The notes: generated from the letters alone by a model not told the origin. DNA of 64,000 bases from Amphibacillus sediminis NBRC 103570 (GCF_001552275.1 NZ_BCQW01000014.1:19440-83439), one strand, 5' to 3'. Positions 1 through 9,780 are shown, numbered from the stretch's first letter. Made by a program: numbers and translations.

Positions 1-891
1 CCCTGAATCAAGTTGAATTTCAAAACGCGTAACAGATGGTCCCTGCATCGCATTAACAACCCGAGCAGGAACATTAAATTGCATCAGGGTCTCCGTCAGT
101 TGCTTAGCCTGACGCTCTACCCAAGCCTGATCTGGCTTAGTTTGCTGACCACCATCATCAAGTAGGTGGAGTGGTGGTAATGATGGCTTGGCCTTATGGA
201 TTGACTGTTGAATGGACTGTTCTGCTTGGCGCTGACGATGCTTATCACTTGGACGCATAATCACGTTATAAGGTGATTTGGTCGAAGTTTTCCTTTCAGT
301 TACTTCGGTTGGCTTACTCCGTTCAGTTGGAGTGGTCAATTCTTGAGTTATATCCATTTCCGATTCAATAGCTTCATTGGTATTGACCTGATTATCATCT
401 TCGACATCTTGGATCTCAGAAGTTGTTGAAACCGATGCGCTATTATGTAAAATGTTACCTTCTTCACTAGCTTCTGCAGCTATTGTCTCGGTCGGGATAG
501 GATTAGACTCTACAACCTCATCAGAATGCTCTTGGCGTGACCTCCTTAAGTAGGCTGGCTTATCAAGATCTACTGACTCTTTTACTGTCCGAAATCCATG
601 GATAGGAGATGGTACTTCCGTAGGACGAAATGGTTGCTTATGGTTTGCATCGCTATTTCTTTCTCCTTCACCAACTTGCCTATTCGACCGACGTGACATT
701 TGCTCAACTTTTTTCGGAGGATCAATTGGCATTGGAAAACGGTATGACCGTTTTTTCGGATAACGGTAAGCTACTTTCGTATCGAGAGTCTGATCACTCT
801 TGTCAAAATTCTCATGTTGAACAAGCTTTGGTTCAGACGACTGATCAACGCCAAATATCGCTTTTATCATATCTTTTAATGGTTGCCACAT
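1..891 (-). CDS. sftA: DNA translocase SftA (YtpS), N-terminal part
   Basis: Reading leftwards from an ATG at 891 the frame stays open to the window edge (297 codons), so the gene continues outside. The start MWQPLKDMIKAIFG is followed by a long, polar, Ser/Thr/Glu-rich linker with few hydrophobic stretches. From about residue 235 comes a segment (LPPLHLLDDG, then RVVNAMQGPSVTRFEIQ) typical of the region just before the motor domain of FtsK/SpoIIIE proteins. The family pumps chromosomal DNA away from the closing septum; SftA is the soluble version without N-terminal membrane helices, which fits what is seen here. It lies directly downstream of ytpR, as in B. subtilis. The motor and Walker motifs are outside the window, so identity rests on the N-terminus and synteny. 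Confidence 0.85.
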   Translation of the reverse strand, partial: MWQPLKDMIKAIFGVDQSSEPKLVQHENFDKSDQTLDTKVAYRYPKKRSYRFPMPIDPPKKVEQMSRRSNRQVGEGERNSDANHKQPFRPTEVPSPIHGFRTVKESVDLDKPAYLRRSRQEHSDEVVESNPIPTETIAAEASEEGNILHNSASVSTTSEIQDVEDDNQVNTNEAIESEMDITQELTTPTERSKPTEVTERKTSTKSPYNVIMRPSDKHRQRQAEQSIQQSIHKAKPSLPPLHLLDDGGQQTKPDQAWVERQAKQLTETLMQFNVPARVVNAMQGPSVTRFEIQLDSG

Positions 892-1232
892 GATGTATCC
901 ACTCTTCCATCAGATTATTTAATTCTTATTTTAACAGGTTTTACCCTGTAAGAGGTAGTTCAAAATCTTCACCAAATGATAAACGGCATTTCTCTTTGTT
1001 GGCTCACCTCTCCGCCACTCACGTATATTTAAGGCATACGCTCCATTGTTTAAATCGGCGCTGCCTTAATCTGCTTACTTATAATTTTGCTTCTTTTGAA
1101 CGGCTTAAACAAATCAAATACGCCTTTGCGTATTTGATTTCGTATTTTACCAATGAAAAATGCGTACCCCATCCTTATTAAAAATGCGTAAAAGAGCTTA
1201 TCCTCCTCTACGCACTTCGCCCATCTTAAAAA
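892..1232. other. Intergenic stretch with one perfect hairpin
   Basis: No convincing gene lies between sftA and the DR1 copy. The notable element is a perfect inverted repeat at 1111-1140 (13-bp arms AAATCAAATACGC around CTTT). Its sequence resembles the first hairpin of the DR2 repeats, so it may be a DR2 fragment. The short open frames across this stretch have no ribosome site or protein-like composition. Confidence 0.5.
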
Positions 1233-1420
1233 ATAAAGTGAAACTTCGTTCAGTGGGAGGGTTTTTTCATCCACCACTGAACGTTAGTTGAACCAATCGA
1301 GCCGTGTTACTGACTGTTGGATCTGCTACTTAACATGACGTGTTCCCTTATTTCTTGAAGGGGGGCTTACAGAAGCCCTTCGATGGGGCGAGTAATCGCA
1401 GCCCCAGTCAGTTACACTAT
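1233..1420 (+). repeat. DR1 copy 1 (short-loop type)
   Basis: Begins ATAAAGTGAAACTTCGTTCAG and ends in CAGTTACACT. The long arm of domain I is replaced by a short loop; domain II is complete, with its three inner hairpins. Its right end contains the stop codon of ytpR (TTA at 1412-1414 on this strand). Confidence 0.9.
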
Positions 1421-2014
1421 TGTAAACGGCTGACCTGCTTCGACGTCACCTTCAAGGACATAGATCCCTTTTTCTTGTGGAGCGTTTGGTAGTCCAAGTT
1501 CTTTCTGTGAACAGATCATTCCAAAGGAATCTACTCCTCTAAGTTGTGCCGCCTTTATTTCAAGTCCGCTCGGCATGATCGCCCCTACTTTAGCCACAAC
1601 AACATGCTGTCCAGCTTCAACATTAGGAGCTCCACAAACAATTTGTACTGTTTCATTACCGAGATCAACTTGACAAACACTTAATTTATCTGCATTCGCA
1701 TGCTTTTCCTTTTCTTTGACATAGCCAATCACAAATTTAGGTGTTAAATCAAGCTCTAATGTTGGTGCATTATTTTTTGCAAAAATCTGATTGATTTCGT
1801 CTAATAATTGTTCTGTTAATGTATGTTTTCCATCCTCAAGAGTTAAATAGCTTGTTGCCCGAAAAATATTGTAGCCGATAACTTGCTTTTGAGATTGATC
1901 ATAGATTTCAGTAATATCTCCGTATTTTCGGTGGCTAATCGCCTCACGATTCCCTTGCTTAAGTGGTATAATCAGTACATCACCTATACCCTGCTTGTTA
2001 TAATACACTTTCAT
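1412..2014 (-). CDS. ytpR: tRNA-binding domain protein YtpR
   Basis: A 200-residue protein with a small N-terminal domain and a C-terminal EMAP-II/tRNA-binding OB-fold (about residues 88-198), recognisable from [36 protein letters not shown] and [11 protein letters not shown]. The same fold is found at the front of PheT and the end of MetG; the exact role of stand-alone YtpR is unknown. I start at the ATG at 2014 because GAGGATG lies just upstream; the open frame extends 7 codons further without a better site. It follows ytpQ with 1 bp between stop and start, so the two are co-translated. Its last codon and stop (GTG TAA) are supplied by the end of DR1 copy 1; the length is normal, so the gene is not obviously truncated. 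Confidence 0.9.
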   Translation of the reverse strand: MKVYYNKQGIGDVLIIPLKQGNREAISHRKYGDITEIYDQSQKQVIGYNIFRATSYLTLEDGKHTLTEQLLDEINQIFAKNNAPTLELDLTPKFVIGYVKEKEKHANADKLSVCQVDLGNETVQIVCGAPNVEAGQHVVVAKVGAIMPSGLEIKAAQLRGVDSFGMICSQKELGLPNAPQEKGIYVLEGDVEAGQPFTIV

Positions 2015-2015
2015 T

Positions 2016-2840
2016 CTATTCATCCTCATTTTCATTTTGATTCATTGGTTTCTTTTTCGCTAAAATAAAAACTGGTTCGAGATGCCTATCCTGATAAATG
2101 AAAGATAAAGCCGTAATGGGCACACGTCCTTCTGCGAAAAATTGCATGGCCATCTGTGCTAGAATATCATAACCCATTTCATTTCGTACATCAACCACAA
2201 TTAAAACATCTTGGTGCGGCACAGCGATGGCAAGCTCCCCCTTAGCTTGATCAGCCATTTGATCAAGCCAGCTTTCATTTAACAATCTACTGGCATCATA
2301 ACCATCTTGGGCTGAAACAAAATAAAATTGATTACCAGCCACTTCATCTTCCTTCAAATTAATAGGTAGTGACTTCATATTAAATAAAGCCATCTCATGT
2401 AAATGTGCTCGACTCCAGCCTGTAGTCGCTAATAATGATTCATCAATAAGTTGATACGTATCCCCTAAGTCCAATGCATAATAGATCCGCGTTTCCGCTG
2501 TATGATCTTGATAAATCAATGCCTTGCCAGAATTGGTTGCTGTGGGAAATGAGGTACTCCGTATAACTGGAAATATCTTTTGTTCATTTCCTTGCAAGCT
2601 TTGTTCTTCATTCATCATTTTTAGTGAAGTCTTAACATGATAGACAAGCTCTTCAATAGCGGCTTCTCCTCTTTGCTCATGCTTGGCAAGCACGCTTGGC
2701 AGCTTAATCGTTACACCTTTTTTAGTTTGTCGCCATTCGACACGATAACTATCCTGTTCACGGTTAAAGGAAGTTTGCCATTCTGATTGGCTAAAGTGCT
2801 TGTCTAATATTTTTTTTAATTTAAGTGTCGTTAAAGCCAT
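2016..2840 (-). CDS. ytpQ: DUF1444 family protein YtpQ
   Basis: A 274-residue soluble protein matching the YtpQ/DUF1444 family in length and context. No catalytic motif is recognised. The start is well supported by AAGGAGGAAAAACTGAT before ATG. It is the first gene of a ytpQ-ytpR pair, with ytpP and an EIIC-like gene just upstream on the same strand but separated by a terminator (2979-3003). A short inverted repeat ATGAC-N6-GTCAT near 2867-2884 lies in its promoter region and could be an operator. Function is unknown; the name rests on family resemblance and gene order. Confidence 0.8.
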   Translation of the reverse strand: MALTTLKLKKILDKHFSQSEWQTSFNREQDSYRVEWRQTKKGVTIKLPSVLAKHEQRGEAAIEELVYHVKTSLKMMNEEQSLQGNEQKIFPVIRSTSFPTATNSGKALIYQDHTAETRIYYALDLGDTYQLIDESLLATTGWSRAHLHEMALFNMKSLPINLKEDEVAGNQFYFVSAQDGYDASRLLNESWLDQMADQAKGELAIAVPHQDVLIVVDVRNEMGYDILAQMAMQFFAEGRVPITALSFIYQDRHLEPVFILAKKKPMNQNENEDE

Positions 2841-2978
2841 ATCAGTTTTTCCTCCTTAAGGACTAAATGACATGCAAGTCATTGTATCATGTTTAGTTCT
2901 AGCATGAAACAAGAAGATCCGATTATCCAAAAAGACATAATTTTATCTATGAAATATTCCAAAAAGCTGAGTGCAAAA

Positions 2979-3003
2979 TAAAAGCACCTATACGGTACTT
3001 TTA
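2979..3003 (-). terminator. Intrinsic terminator after ytpP
   Basis: On the minus strand AAAAGTACC pairs with GGTGCTTTT around GTATA, followed by ATTTT. Confidence 0.7.
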
Positions 3004-3031
3004 CTCTACATATACGCTGATACCGATGTCT

Positions 3032-3346
3032 CTAGCCTACCTTATCTAAAAAGGCTTCAATTTCTTCACGCGTTTTACGATCCTTACTTACAAACCGTGC
3101 AACCTCTTCACCATTATTAAATGCCAAAAAACTAGGTATACCGAAAATATCCTGTTTAATACAAAGATCAATAAATTGATCACGGTCTACATAAATAAAT
3201 GTAAGGTCAGGATAGCTCTCTTCTAGTTCAGGCAAAAATGGTTCAATCACGCGACAATCTGGACACCAATCTGCCGAAAACATAAATACTGTCTTTCCTT
3301 CGTTAGCTAATTCTTGGAATTGTACTTCTGATTCTAATGCTTTCAC
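3032..3346 (-). CDS. ytpP: Thioredoxin-like protein YtpP
   Basis: A 104-residue thioredoxin fold without signal peptide, so cytoplasmic. The active site is W-C-P-D-C at about residues 27-31 and the cis-proline loop is [12 protein letters not shown] instead of the CGPC of true thioredoxin is normal for this subfamily, which is expected to act as an auxiliary thiol-disulfide reductase. I choose the GTG at 3346 because AGGGGGACA sits 7 bases upstream; the longer frame (ATG at 3376) would overlap the preceding gene and has no site. It directly follows the EIIC-like gene and is probably co-transcribed with it. Confidence 0.85.
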   Translation of the reverse strand: MKALESEVQFQELANEGKTVFMFSADWCPDCRVIEPFLPELEESYPDLTFIYVDRDQFIDLCIKQDIFGIPSFLAFNNGEEVARFVSKDRKTREEIEAFLDKVG

Positions 3347-3368
3347 TTTTATTGTCCCCCTATACTTA

Positions 3369-4409
3369 TTAATCATAGTTAATCTTCATATCACCTATTT
3401 TAATCCATTGCTTACGTCTCATCCACTCTGAAACGACCAAACTGATCAGTGCCGGCCCAATAATATGGACAAACAAGACCATCCAAAGTACATTTAACGT
3501 AAATCCCATCGTTTGAAAAGTCATGATTTGACCGACTAGACCAGCTGTTCCCATTCCCGCCCCTGACGGGTTATTGAGCATTTTCAACCATACAGTGGAA
3601 ATCGGTGCCATAACCATACCAGCAATCGTAGGTGGGATGATAATAAGCGGTTTTCTTAATATGTTTGCAATTTGAAGCATCGATGTTCCGATACCTTGTG
3701 CAATTAATCCACCTACCCCATTTTCACGATAACTACTTACGGCAAAGCCCACCATTTGTGCTGAACAGCCAACTACAGCGGCTGCGGCCGCTAAACCATC
3801 AAGTGATAACATCAACGCTATGGCTACACTGGATATAGGTGCAGTCAATGCCCACCCCATTAAAACAGCTACAACTATTCCCATAATAAAGGGTTGCTGA
3901 GTTGTTGACCAGTTGATAATCTGACCTAAGCTAGTCATCAAAGTATTTATGGGTGACCCAATAAATACAGCTATAATATATCCTACCACAATCGTTGTCA
4001 AAGGTGTTAATATTATGTCTACTTTTGTCTCTTTATAAATAAGTTTACCCATTTCAGTTGCTATAAGAGCACTGACATAAGCGCCTACTGGGCCACCTAG
4101 CTCATTCCCAAATGCACCAGCAAATAGCGCAGAAAAAAGCACCAATGGAGGTGCCTTTAAACTATAAGAAATGGCGATTCCTATAGCACCACCGACAACC
4201 TTTCCATCCATTGCAAATGTCCCCATCTCGACTAATGATGTGCTAAGCATAGATTCCCCGAAAAAACGAGCAATTTGCTCACCTAATGTTTGGATAATTA
4301 AGCCGATAATTAATGATGAAAATAGACCTAAAGCCATATAGCTTAATGCTGAAATAAAATAGTTATGAGCAGATATTTCAATATTTTTTTTATTTAAAAA
4401 ATGTTTCAT
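3369..4409 (-). CDS. PTS EIIC-like membrane protein (PTS_EIIC_2 type)
   Basis: A 346-residue integral membrane protein with about nine to ten hydrophobic segments and many Gly/Ala-rich turns, for example [15 protein letters not shown] and [16 protein letters not shown]. The pattern fits the PTS_EIIC_2 family, EIIC-like proteins lacking EIIA/EIIB domains, whose substrate is mostly unknown. No EIIA, EIIB or sugar gene lies nearby, so a classical PTS role cannot be argued from context. RBS AAAGGGGGAAATATC precedes the ATG. The gene runs into ytpP; a link to thiol chemistry is only a possibility. Confidence 0.7.
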   Translation of the reverse strand: MKHFLNKKNIEISAHNYFISALSYMALGLFSSLIIGLIIQTLGEQIARFFGESMLSTSLVEMGTFAMDGKVVGGAIGIAISYSLKAPPLVLFSALFAGAFGNELGGPVGAYVSALIATEMGKLIYKETKVDIILTPLTTIVVGYIIAVFIGSPINTLMTSLGQIINWSTTQQPFIMGIVVAVLMGWALTAPISSVAIALMLSLDGLAAAAAVVGCSAQMVGFAVSSYRENGVGGLIAQGIGTSMLQIANILRKPLIIIPPTIAGMVMAPISTVWLKMLNNPSGAGMGTAGLVGQIMTFQTMGFTLNVLWMVLFVHIIGPALISLVVSEWMRRKQWIKIGDMKINYD

Positions 4410-4591
4410 GATATTTCCCCCTTTAGCTTCTTCACTATCTTACACTACCTTTTTACACATGACAAGACACCTGATCCGACTTTATGATATTCTTGTTTTT
4501 GTAAATTTTAAAAAGGGAATTTCTATTGAGGGATACGAGAATTGATTTGAGTGGATAGAAAAGCGTTAGCAACCTGCACTAATCCTTTCAT

Positions 4592-4835
4592 ATAAAGTGA
4601 AACTTCGTTCAGTGGGGTTTCGACGCATAGGATGTGCTCAGACATTGCGACATGATGTCGCAAACTTAGTCGGCTTCCTCCCCCCACTGAACGTTAGTTG
4701 AACCATTCGGGCCGTTACTGGCTGTTGAATCTCCCATTGGACATGACGTGTTCCCTTATTTCTTGAAGTGGGAGCCTTACAAAAGCCCTTCGATGGGGCG
4801 AGTAATCGCAGCCCCAGCCAGTTACACTGCAATCA
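4592..4835 (+). repeat. DR1 copy 2 (full length)
   Basis: Both domains present. Domain I is closed by TTCAGTGGGG / CCCCCACTGAACG and holds the TTGCGAC/GTCGCAA hairpin (one arm altered by substitution). The right end runs into the terminator of the lipoprotein gene. Confidence 0.9.
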
Positions 4836-4874
4836 AACTGCCTAACTTAAACGCTAGGCAGTTTGATTTTTTGG
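4831..4874 (-). terminator. Terminator after the lipoprotein gene
   Basis: AATCAAACTGCCTA pairs with TAGGCAGTTTGATT; T-rich on both sides, so possibly bidirectional. It overlaps the end of DR1 copy 2. Confidence 0.8.
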
Positions 4875-4890
4875 TGTATAGAATATTGAC

Positions 4891-5388
4891 TTATTCCACA
4901 GAATTTAGCATTGTAATCATATTGGCAACATCATCCTCGATCTGTTTTAAAGAAGTATGTGTAGTCAGACGCATACCACCAATACCGACTTGTACCTCAT
5001 AATGGTCTTCCATATATTCTACCTTGACATAACCGAATCGATCATTATCTTGAAATGTTTCCAGTAATGCATAATCCCCAGCTTGCTTAGCTAATTGATA
5101 GAAAAAGTCACTGTCTTGCTCCTCAAATAGATTATAAAAAAGAATATAAGTTTGATCATGATTATTTAAAATAACATTATTGTCAAATTCTTCCTCAACT
5201 GTAAACCCTTCTGGCAAATAGATGTTAAAAGCCTTTAACTCCTTTGTCGCTTTTGGTGCTACTTGCTCAAATGTCGGTTCTAACATGGTTTCAATTGCGG
5301 TAAGTGCCTCTTCTTCTGAAACGCCACAGCCTGTTAAAATTAGGGTGAATAGAATTAGAAATAGAAAATAATGATAAGATCGTCTCAT
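4891..5388 (-). CDS. Putative lipoprotein, function unknown
   Basis: About 165 residues starting MRRSYHYFLFLILF with a lipoprotein signal peptide and lipobox LTGC near residue 19, so probably anchored on the outer face of the membrane. The mature part is acidic, contains an IYLPEGFTVEEEFDNN strand and ends in a helix LKQIEDDVANMITMLNSVE; I recognise no enzyme motif. The ATG at 5388 is chosen because AGGAGGG lies 6 bases upstream; a longer frame adds 7 residues that would spoil the signal. It is a single gene with its own terminator. Confidence 0.75.
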   Translation of the reverse strand: MRRSYHYFLFLILFTLILTGCGVSEEEALTAIETMLEPTFEQVAPKATKELKAFNIYLPEGFTVEEEFDNNVILNNHDQTYILFYNLFEEQDSDFFYQLAKQAGDYALLETFQDNDRFGYVKVEYMEDHYEVQVGIGGMRLTTHTSLKQIEDDVANMITMLNSVE

Positions 5389-5520
5389 GCTAACCCTCCT
5401 ACATACCAAAAATGCTCCACCTCATTATAATACGATTACCTATGATGTAGATAAGGGATCGCCAATTATTACGTAAACTTAATTTTTTGAAATCAATTCG
5501 TTACAATTAAGGATAATTTT

Positions 5521-6030
5521 TCATAGTGACAAGCTCTGTAAATATTGACCTTTTAAAAGCTTAACAACATGCGTAAACATCGCTTCTCGGTTAACTAAAT
5601 TGTTTGTTAGAATACCGATGGTACCTTGATGATGTCTAATGTCATGTTTCTCTGTCAGTTTAGCCATAATATCCCCTAATTCTTCACCTGTTTCTAATGC
5701 CTTCACAATTGAATCTGGTAATAAAATACGAGCCCCGCCAGCATGAAAAATTCGTCCACTTGGATCAACTAAAGCGCCCCAATTACACAAATAATACTGA
5801 CCATTTATCGTCATGATACCACCTTCTAAACCAATACCGATACTTCCCTGCTTCTGTTTTTGGCAAAAGCCAGCTCGATTAATTGCACCTTCAAGTGTCT
5901 CCTCGTCGGTAAAGGGTTGAGCAGATACATTTGAAGGTGCTGATATAGACTCTATTTTTGCATCCGTAAATACCCTACGAACAGCTGCAAGTTTTGCTTT
6001 ATTTGTTGAACCTAAAATAATTGTTTGCAA
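5521..6030 (-). CDS. DUF84 family NTP pyrophosphatase (inosine/xanthosine triphosphatase type)
   Basis: A 169-residue protein of the YjjX/DUF84 family, which hydrolyses damaged or non-canonical purine nucleoside triphosphates. Visible signatures are IILGSTNKAKLAAVRRVF at the N-terminus, the SAQPFTDEETLEGAINRA helix, and GIGLEGGI (metal/base pocket), as in the family. The start is TTG at 6030 with GAAGGATTAGCG before it. It is followed by DR1 copy 3. Activity on ITP/XTP is inferred from the family, not from context. Confidence 0.8.
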   Translation of the reverse strand: MQTIILGSTNKAKLAAVRRVFTDAKIESISAPSNVSAQPFTDEETLEGAINRAGFCQKQKQGSIGIGLEGGIMTINGQYYLCNWGALVDPSGRIFHAGGARILLPDSIVKALETGEELGDIMAKLTEKHDIRHHQGTIGILTNNLVNREAMFTHVVKLLKGQYLQSLSL

Positions 6031-6088
6031 CGCTAATCCTTCTTTCTAAGTCATTTTAATAAACTAGCATATAAAGCTAACATCCCGA

Positions 6089-6304
6089 TAAAGTGAAACT
6101 TCGTTCAGTGGGGGTTTCGTCATATAGGATGTGCTAGTGCAGACGTTTCGACACGAAGTCGATAACTTAGTCAGCTTCCTCTCTCCCACAGAACGTTAGT
6201 TGAACCAATCGGGCCGCTACTGGCTGTTGGATCTCCTACTTAGACATAACGTATCCCCTTATTCTTGAAGTGGGAGTCTTACTGCCAATTACACTGCGAT
6301 AAAA
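6089..6304 (+). repeat. DR1 copy 3 (last two hairpins of domain II missing)
   Basis: Long-arm domain I is present. Domain II reads GGGAGTCTTAC straight into TGCCAATTACACTG, so the GGCTT/AAGCC and GGGGC/GCCCC hairpins are cleanly absent. The same variant is seen in copies 10 and 11. Confidence 0.9.
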
Positions 6305-6328
6305 AGAAGTGAGGAAAGCCCCCCACTC
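6301..6328 (-). terminator. Terminator after ytoP
   Basis: On the minus strand AGTGGGG and CCTCACT form a stem followed by TCTTTTT; the T tract merges with the end of DR1 copy 3. Confidence 0.6.
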
Positions 6329-7396
6329 CTAACTCATTTTGCGTATTTGTTCAACTGTATTCATATCTGTTTGTTTAACCAAGGTCACCAACAGCTCTCG
6401 AGCCGCAGCATAGTCATCGACATGAATAATGGAAGCATGTGTATGGATATAGCGTGAAGCAATACCTATTACTGCTGAAGGGACACCCTCATGTGATAAA
6501 TGGACGCGTCCAGCATCCGTTCCACCTTGCGAAATAAAGTATTGATAAGGGATTTGGTTAGACTCAGCTGTATCTAGGATAAAGTCTCTCATCCCACGGT
6601 GTGTAATCATCGAGCGGTCATAAATTCGGAGTAGAGCGCCCTTACCAATTTGACCAAATGCTTGATCATCACCTGACATATCATTAGCTGGTGAAGCATC
6701 TAATGCATAGAAAATGTCTGGCTTAATCATATTGGCCGCAACTTGGGCTCCGCGTAATCCGACTTCTTCTTGAACAGTGGCTCCAGAATAAAGCTGATTG
6801 GGGAGTTTATCATTCTGAAGTTCTTTTAATAATTCAATGGCCAACCCACAGCCATAGCGGTTATCCCAAGCCTTCGCCAAAATTTTCTTTTCATTTGCCA
6901 TTGGCGTAAAAGGAGTGAGCGGAACAATTGATTGACCTGGTTTAATCCCCATAGCATTCGCATCTTCCTGATCATCTGCACCAATATCAATAAGCATATT
7001 GCTAATTTCCATTGGTTTTGCCCGCTGTTCGGCTGTTAAGTTATGAGGTGGGATCGATCCAATCACCCCAATGATCGGGCCTTGATCGGTCATGACTTGA
7101 ACTCTTTGAGCTAGCATAACTTGGTTCCACCAACCACCTAGAGGTTGGAAGCGAAGCATCCCATTCTTAGTTATTTGAGTAACCATGAAGCCTACCTCAT
7201 CCATATGTCCAGCAACCATAACGCGCGGACCCTGTCCATGTCTTACACCAAAAACCCCCCCTAAATTATCTTGGATCACTTCATCTGCGTATGATGTTAA
7301 TTGTGTACGCATGTAATCACGTACACGATGTTCATTTCCCGGTGCACCCTGAAGCTCTGTTAACGTTTTAAAAAGCGCTTTTGTTTCTTGATTCAT
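6329..7396 (-). CDS. ytoP: M42 family glutamyl aminopeptidase YtoP
   Basis: A 355-residue cytoplasmic metallo-aminopeptidase. M42 signatures are [10 protein letters not shown] (first metal His and following Asp), the IGADDQEDA region, KAWDNRYGC (bridging Asp), QEEVGLRGA (catalytic Glu pair), ALDAS, and [17 protein letters not shown] (last metal-binding region). All key residues appear intact. The ATG at 7396 follows GGGAGGTTTTACATA; the frame is open 10 codons further but without a site. A second M42 enzyme lies at 39309-40373. It is followed by a terminator and divergent from ytzB. Confidence 0.92.
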   Translation of the reverse strand: MNQETKALFKTLTELQGAPGNEHRVRDYMRTQLTSYADEVIQDNLGGVFGVRHGQGPRVMVAGHMDEVGFMVTQITKNGMLRFQPLGGWWNQVMLAQRVQVMTDQGPIIGVIGSIPPHNLTAEQRAKPMEISNMLIDIGADDQEDANAMGIKPGQSIVPLTPFTPMANEKKILAKAWDNRYGCGLAIELLKELQNDKLPNQLYSGATVQEEVGLRGAQVAANMIKPDIFYALDASPANDMSGDDQAFGQIGKGALLRIYDRSMITHRGMRDFILDTAESNQIPYQYFISQGGTDAGRVHLSHEGVPSAVIGIASRYIHTHASIIHVDDYAAARELLVTLVKQTDMNTVEQIRKMS

Positions 7397-7588
7397 TATG
7401 TAAAACCTCCCAGATTGATTAACCATATATCTATTGTAGCGAATTAGTGCTTGTTATGCCAGTTAACTGAGCCACTTACATTAAGATTGGCTAAGGCGTA
7501 ATAACCAAAAGATGTCATTGCATTCGCTATGCTAATTTGTTAAAAATAAGGTATACTAGCATTAATATAATAAATTGAGGTGAAATGG

Positions 7589-7909
7589 ATGAATTGGAAA
7601 AAGTCTCTTTGTGCGCTAGGCGTGGGTGCAGCAATTGGCTATACAATAAAGACTCATTTAACGCAATTGCCGATTCGACCAGAGCAAGCCCTAAAGCTTG
7701 CTAAGCAAATGTTTAAAGAGAAGGGGGCAGTTAGTGGTTCATGGATTTACATGAAGCCTGAAAAAATTGAACTGCATGACCTTGAGTATACCATTTATCG
7801 TGGTGGAATTACCCGAACGATCAATGAGGTTAATACACAATATGAATTTTTTGTGGATGCTTATACTGGTACTATTGTCGCCACAGAAGAGACAAGCCCT
7901 GCTGTATAA
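7589..7909 (+). CDS. ytzB: PepSY-domain protein YtzB
   Basis: About 106 residues: an N-terminal membrane segment (LCALGVGAAIGYTIK) and one PepSY domain (YEFFVDAYTGTIVATEE). PepSY domains are usually extracytoplasmic and are thought to bind or inhibit peptidases. The nearest peptidase is the divergent ytoP, but that enzyme is cytoplasmic, so a link is doubtful. The ATG at 7589 follows GAGGTG by 6 bases; a GTG three codons upstream overlaps that site and is less likely. Confidence 0.85.
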   Translation: MNWKKSLCALGVGAAIGYTIKTHLTQLPIRPEQALKLAKQMFKEKGAVSGSWIYMKPEKIELHDLEYTIYRGGITRTINEVNTQYEFFVDAYTGTIVATEETSPAV

Positions 7910-8048
7910 CATCACTTACTTAAGTAAGAGTGATCGGGATAAACCTATAGCTTAACACCTTTTAAGTATGTTTATAATCGTTAGATCTGATTCTGACATG
8001 GGATAAATTTTTGTTAAAGCTATGCTCTAAAATGAATTTGACTCGCAG

Positions 8049-8090
8049 AAAAAACGGGCAGATGGTCATATATGGCCACGTGCCCGTTTC
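8049..8090 (-). terminator. Terminator after trmB
   Basis: AACGGGCA pairs with TGCCCGTT, extended inside by TGGCC/GGTCA, then TTTTTT on the minus strand. Confidence 0.85.
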
Positions 8091-8142
8091 CTTGTTTGTG
8101 TTTAGCTAAAAGCTACTACGATTTAGAATTGAGTGCTGTCCT

Positions 8143-8787
8143 TCATTTCTTGGGAAAACGTGCCCGACAGCGGAAAATGGGTTGTCCTTTGGCAGCAAAT
8201 TTCTGTTCATACTCCGTCATTACATTCGTTGGATCGTTCAATTCATGTAAATCTAGATTAACCTCCTCTAGGATCATCCCAAATTGCGAAAAGCTAGTGA
8301 TAGAATATTCAAATAAACCTTGATTATCTGTTTTAAAAACTATGTCACCATCATCTTTTAAAATTTGTTGATATTGTTGTAAAAAAGTATGATAGGTTAG
8401 GCGACGTTTAGCATGTTTATTTTTCGGCCAAGGATCTGAGAAATTAAGATAAATTCGCTCAACTTCATGATCGGCAAATAATTCTGATAAATCCTTTGCA
8501 TCATAGTTAATAAATCTTATATTATCCGGTTGTGATTCAACAGCTTTTTGTACAGCACTAACAAGGATACTTTTGACTAATTCCATCGCAATAAAGTTAA
8601 TGTTAGGAAATTGCTTGGCCATACCGATGATAAACTGCCCTTTCCCTGAACCGATTTCGAGGTGTATAGGCTGATTTTTAGAGAATTGTGCGCGCCAATT
8701 TCCTTTTTGAGCAGTAGGATTTAATTCCACATACTGGGTTTGCTCTCTTAAAAAGTCCTCAGCCCAAGGCTTGTGTCTTGCTCTCAC
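8143..8787 (-). CDS. trmB: tRNA (guanine-N7-)-methyltransferase TrmB
   Basis: A 214-residue class I SAM-dependent methyltransferase that makes m7G46 in the tRNA variable loop. Motif I is LEIGSGKGQF, the acidic residue binding SAM follows in FIAMELVKS, and the family signature NFSDPWPKNKHAKRRL is intact, as is the C-terminal TEYEQKF motif. The start is GTG at 8787, with AAAGGAG 8 bases before. It follows ytmP by 27 bp, so the two are co-transcribed, as in B. subtilis. Confidence 0.97.
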   Translation of the reverse strand: MRARHKPWAEDFLREQTQYVELNPTAQKGNWRAQFSKNQPIHLEIGSGKGQFIIGMAKQFPNINFIAMELVKSILVSAVQKAVESQPDNIRFINYDAKDLSELFADHEVERIYLNFSDPWPKNKHAKRRLTYHTFLQQYQQILKDDGDIVFKTDNQGLFEYSITSFSQFGMILEEVNLDLHELNDPTNVMTEYEQKFAAKGQPIFRCRARFPKK

Positions 8788-8814
8788 ATTAATGACTCCT
8801 TTTTAAACACTTTC

Positions 8815-9609
8815 TTAGTCTATTTGTTCATAGTAACGAGCACGCTTAATTGTATTTTCGAGTAATTTACTTGTTTGCTTACTCTGCTCCTTAAGCTGAT
8901 GATACTCAAGAATCAATTCATATAACATATACCAATGAATTCGAATATAGAGATTTCGATTACCCTCAATCCCGTAATCCGTGAGCCAATTATCCCAATC
9001 TGATTCATCTATGTAACGGTTAAATAATAAGCCAAGATCAATTGCTGGATCACCAATTTCAGCATTATCCCAATCAATCAAGTATAATTGTCCTAAATCA
9101 GAAATGAACCAATTGTTATGATTTAGATCACAATGACAAACCACAGGCTTGATACCAATTACTTCTGACAGATGCTCTTCCATAAACTTTAATCCCTGAT
9201 ATAACAGTGTCGGTACTGGAACACACGGATTACACATTACCATCTGTTTAAGTTCCTGAAACAACACAAAAGGATTCATTGGTTTTTTACCTATGCGTGT
9301 TAGCATATCTAATAGTTCAGCAGAATGATGAATTCTACCTAATAATTCAGCTACTTGTGGATGCTGAATAGCTTCAGGATTAAGTTCTTTCCCATCTAAC
9401 CATTCCTGTGCTGTAATGACATCACCATTTTCAAGTCGTTTCGTCCAAACAAGCTTAGGCACGATACCTTGTGCAGACAAAACAGCCAAAAAAGGCGATG
9501 AATTTCGCTTTAGGAAGAGGCGTTTATGTTCAGATTGAGCATAATAAGCTTCACCGGTTGATCCACCAGCAGATTCAATTATCCATTCTTCACCAAGCAT
9601 GTGCTGCAC
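8815..9609 (-). CDS. ytmP: Phosphotransferase YtmP (aminoglycoside/choline kinase fold)
   Basis: About 264 residues of the APH/choline-kinase superfamily: catalytic loop VVCHCDLNHNNWF and metal-binding LIDWDNAEIGDPAIDLG are present, with a glycine-rich N-terminal loop SAGGSTGEAYYA. The substrate is unknown for YtmP. I choose GTG at 9609, 8 bases after AAAGGAG; the ATG at 9600 is also possible. The open frame continues 24 codons upstream but with non-family sequence. It is the first gene of a ytmP-trmB pair. Confidence 0.85.
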   Translation of the reverse strand: MQHMLGEEWIIESAGGSTGEAYYAQSEHKRLFLKRNSSPFLAVLSAQGIVPKLVWTKRLENGDVITAQEWLDGKELNPEAIQHPQVAELLGRIHHSAELLDMLTRIGKKPMNPFVLFQELKQMVMCNPCVPVPTLLYQGLKFMEEHLSEVIGIKPVVCHCDLNHNNWFISDLGQLYLIDWDNAEIGDPAIDLGLLFNRYIDESDWDNWLTDYGIEGNRNLYIRIHWYMLYELILEYHQLKEQSKQTSKLLENTIKRARYYEQID

Positions 9610-9755
9610 AAGGCATACTCCTTTCCTTATATTAGAACGGCTGTTTAATCGCAATGACAAGGTACATTTCTTCGTAGACATAAAATACTAGCAAACTGTA
9701 CCAAGTCATTCTATTCCCCTTTTACTATAGCCGCTTATTGAACGTAACTTCTAAC

Positions 9756-9780
9756 GAAAAAAGTGGTCCAATACCACTTC
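9756..9780 (-). terminator. Terminator after the thpR-ytlQ operon
   Basis: On the minus strand AAGTGGT pairs with ACCACTT, followed by TTTTCG. Confidence 0.65.

Noticed and set aside
630..893. 87-codon open frame on the plus strand
   Set aside because: Antisense to the start of sftA, with no ribosome site; the minus-strand frame is open to the window edge and fits SftA.
4638..4832. Open frames within the repeats, such as one starting MQCNWLGLRLLAPSKG
   Set aside because: The same peptide start recurs in DR1 copies 2 and 4 (15880-16068) and in part in copy 13, but the frame is broken in most copies, has no ribosome site, and follows hairpin arms. It is a by-product of the repeat.
7911..7934. 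Terminator after ytzB
   Set aside because: ATCACTTACTT/AAGTAAGAGTGAT can pair, but no T run follows.
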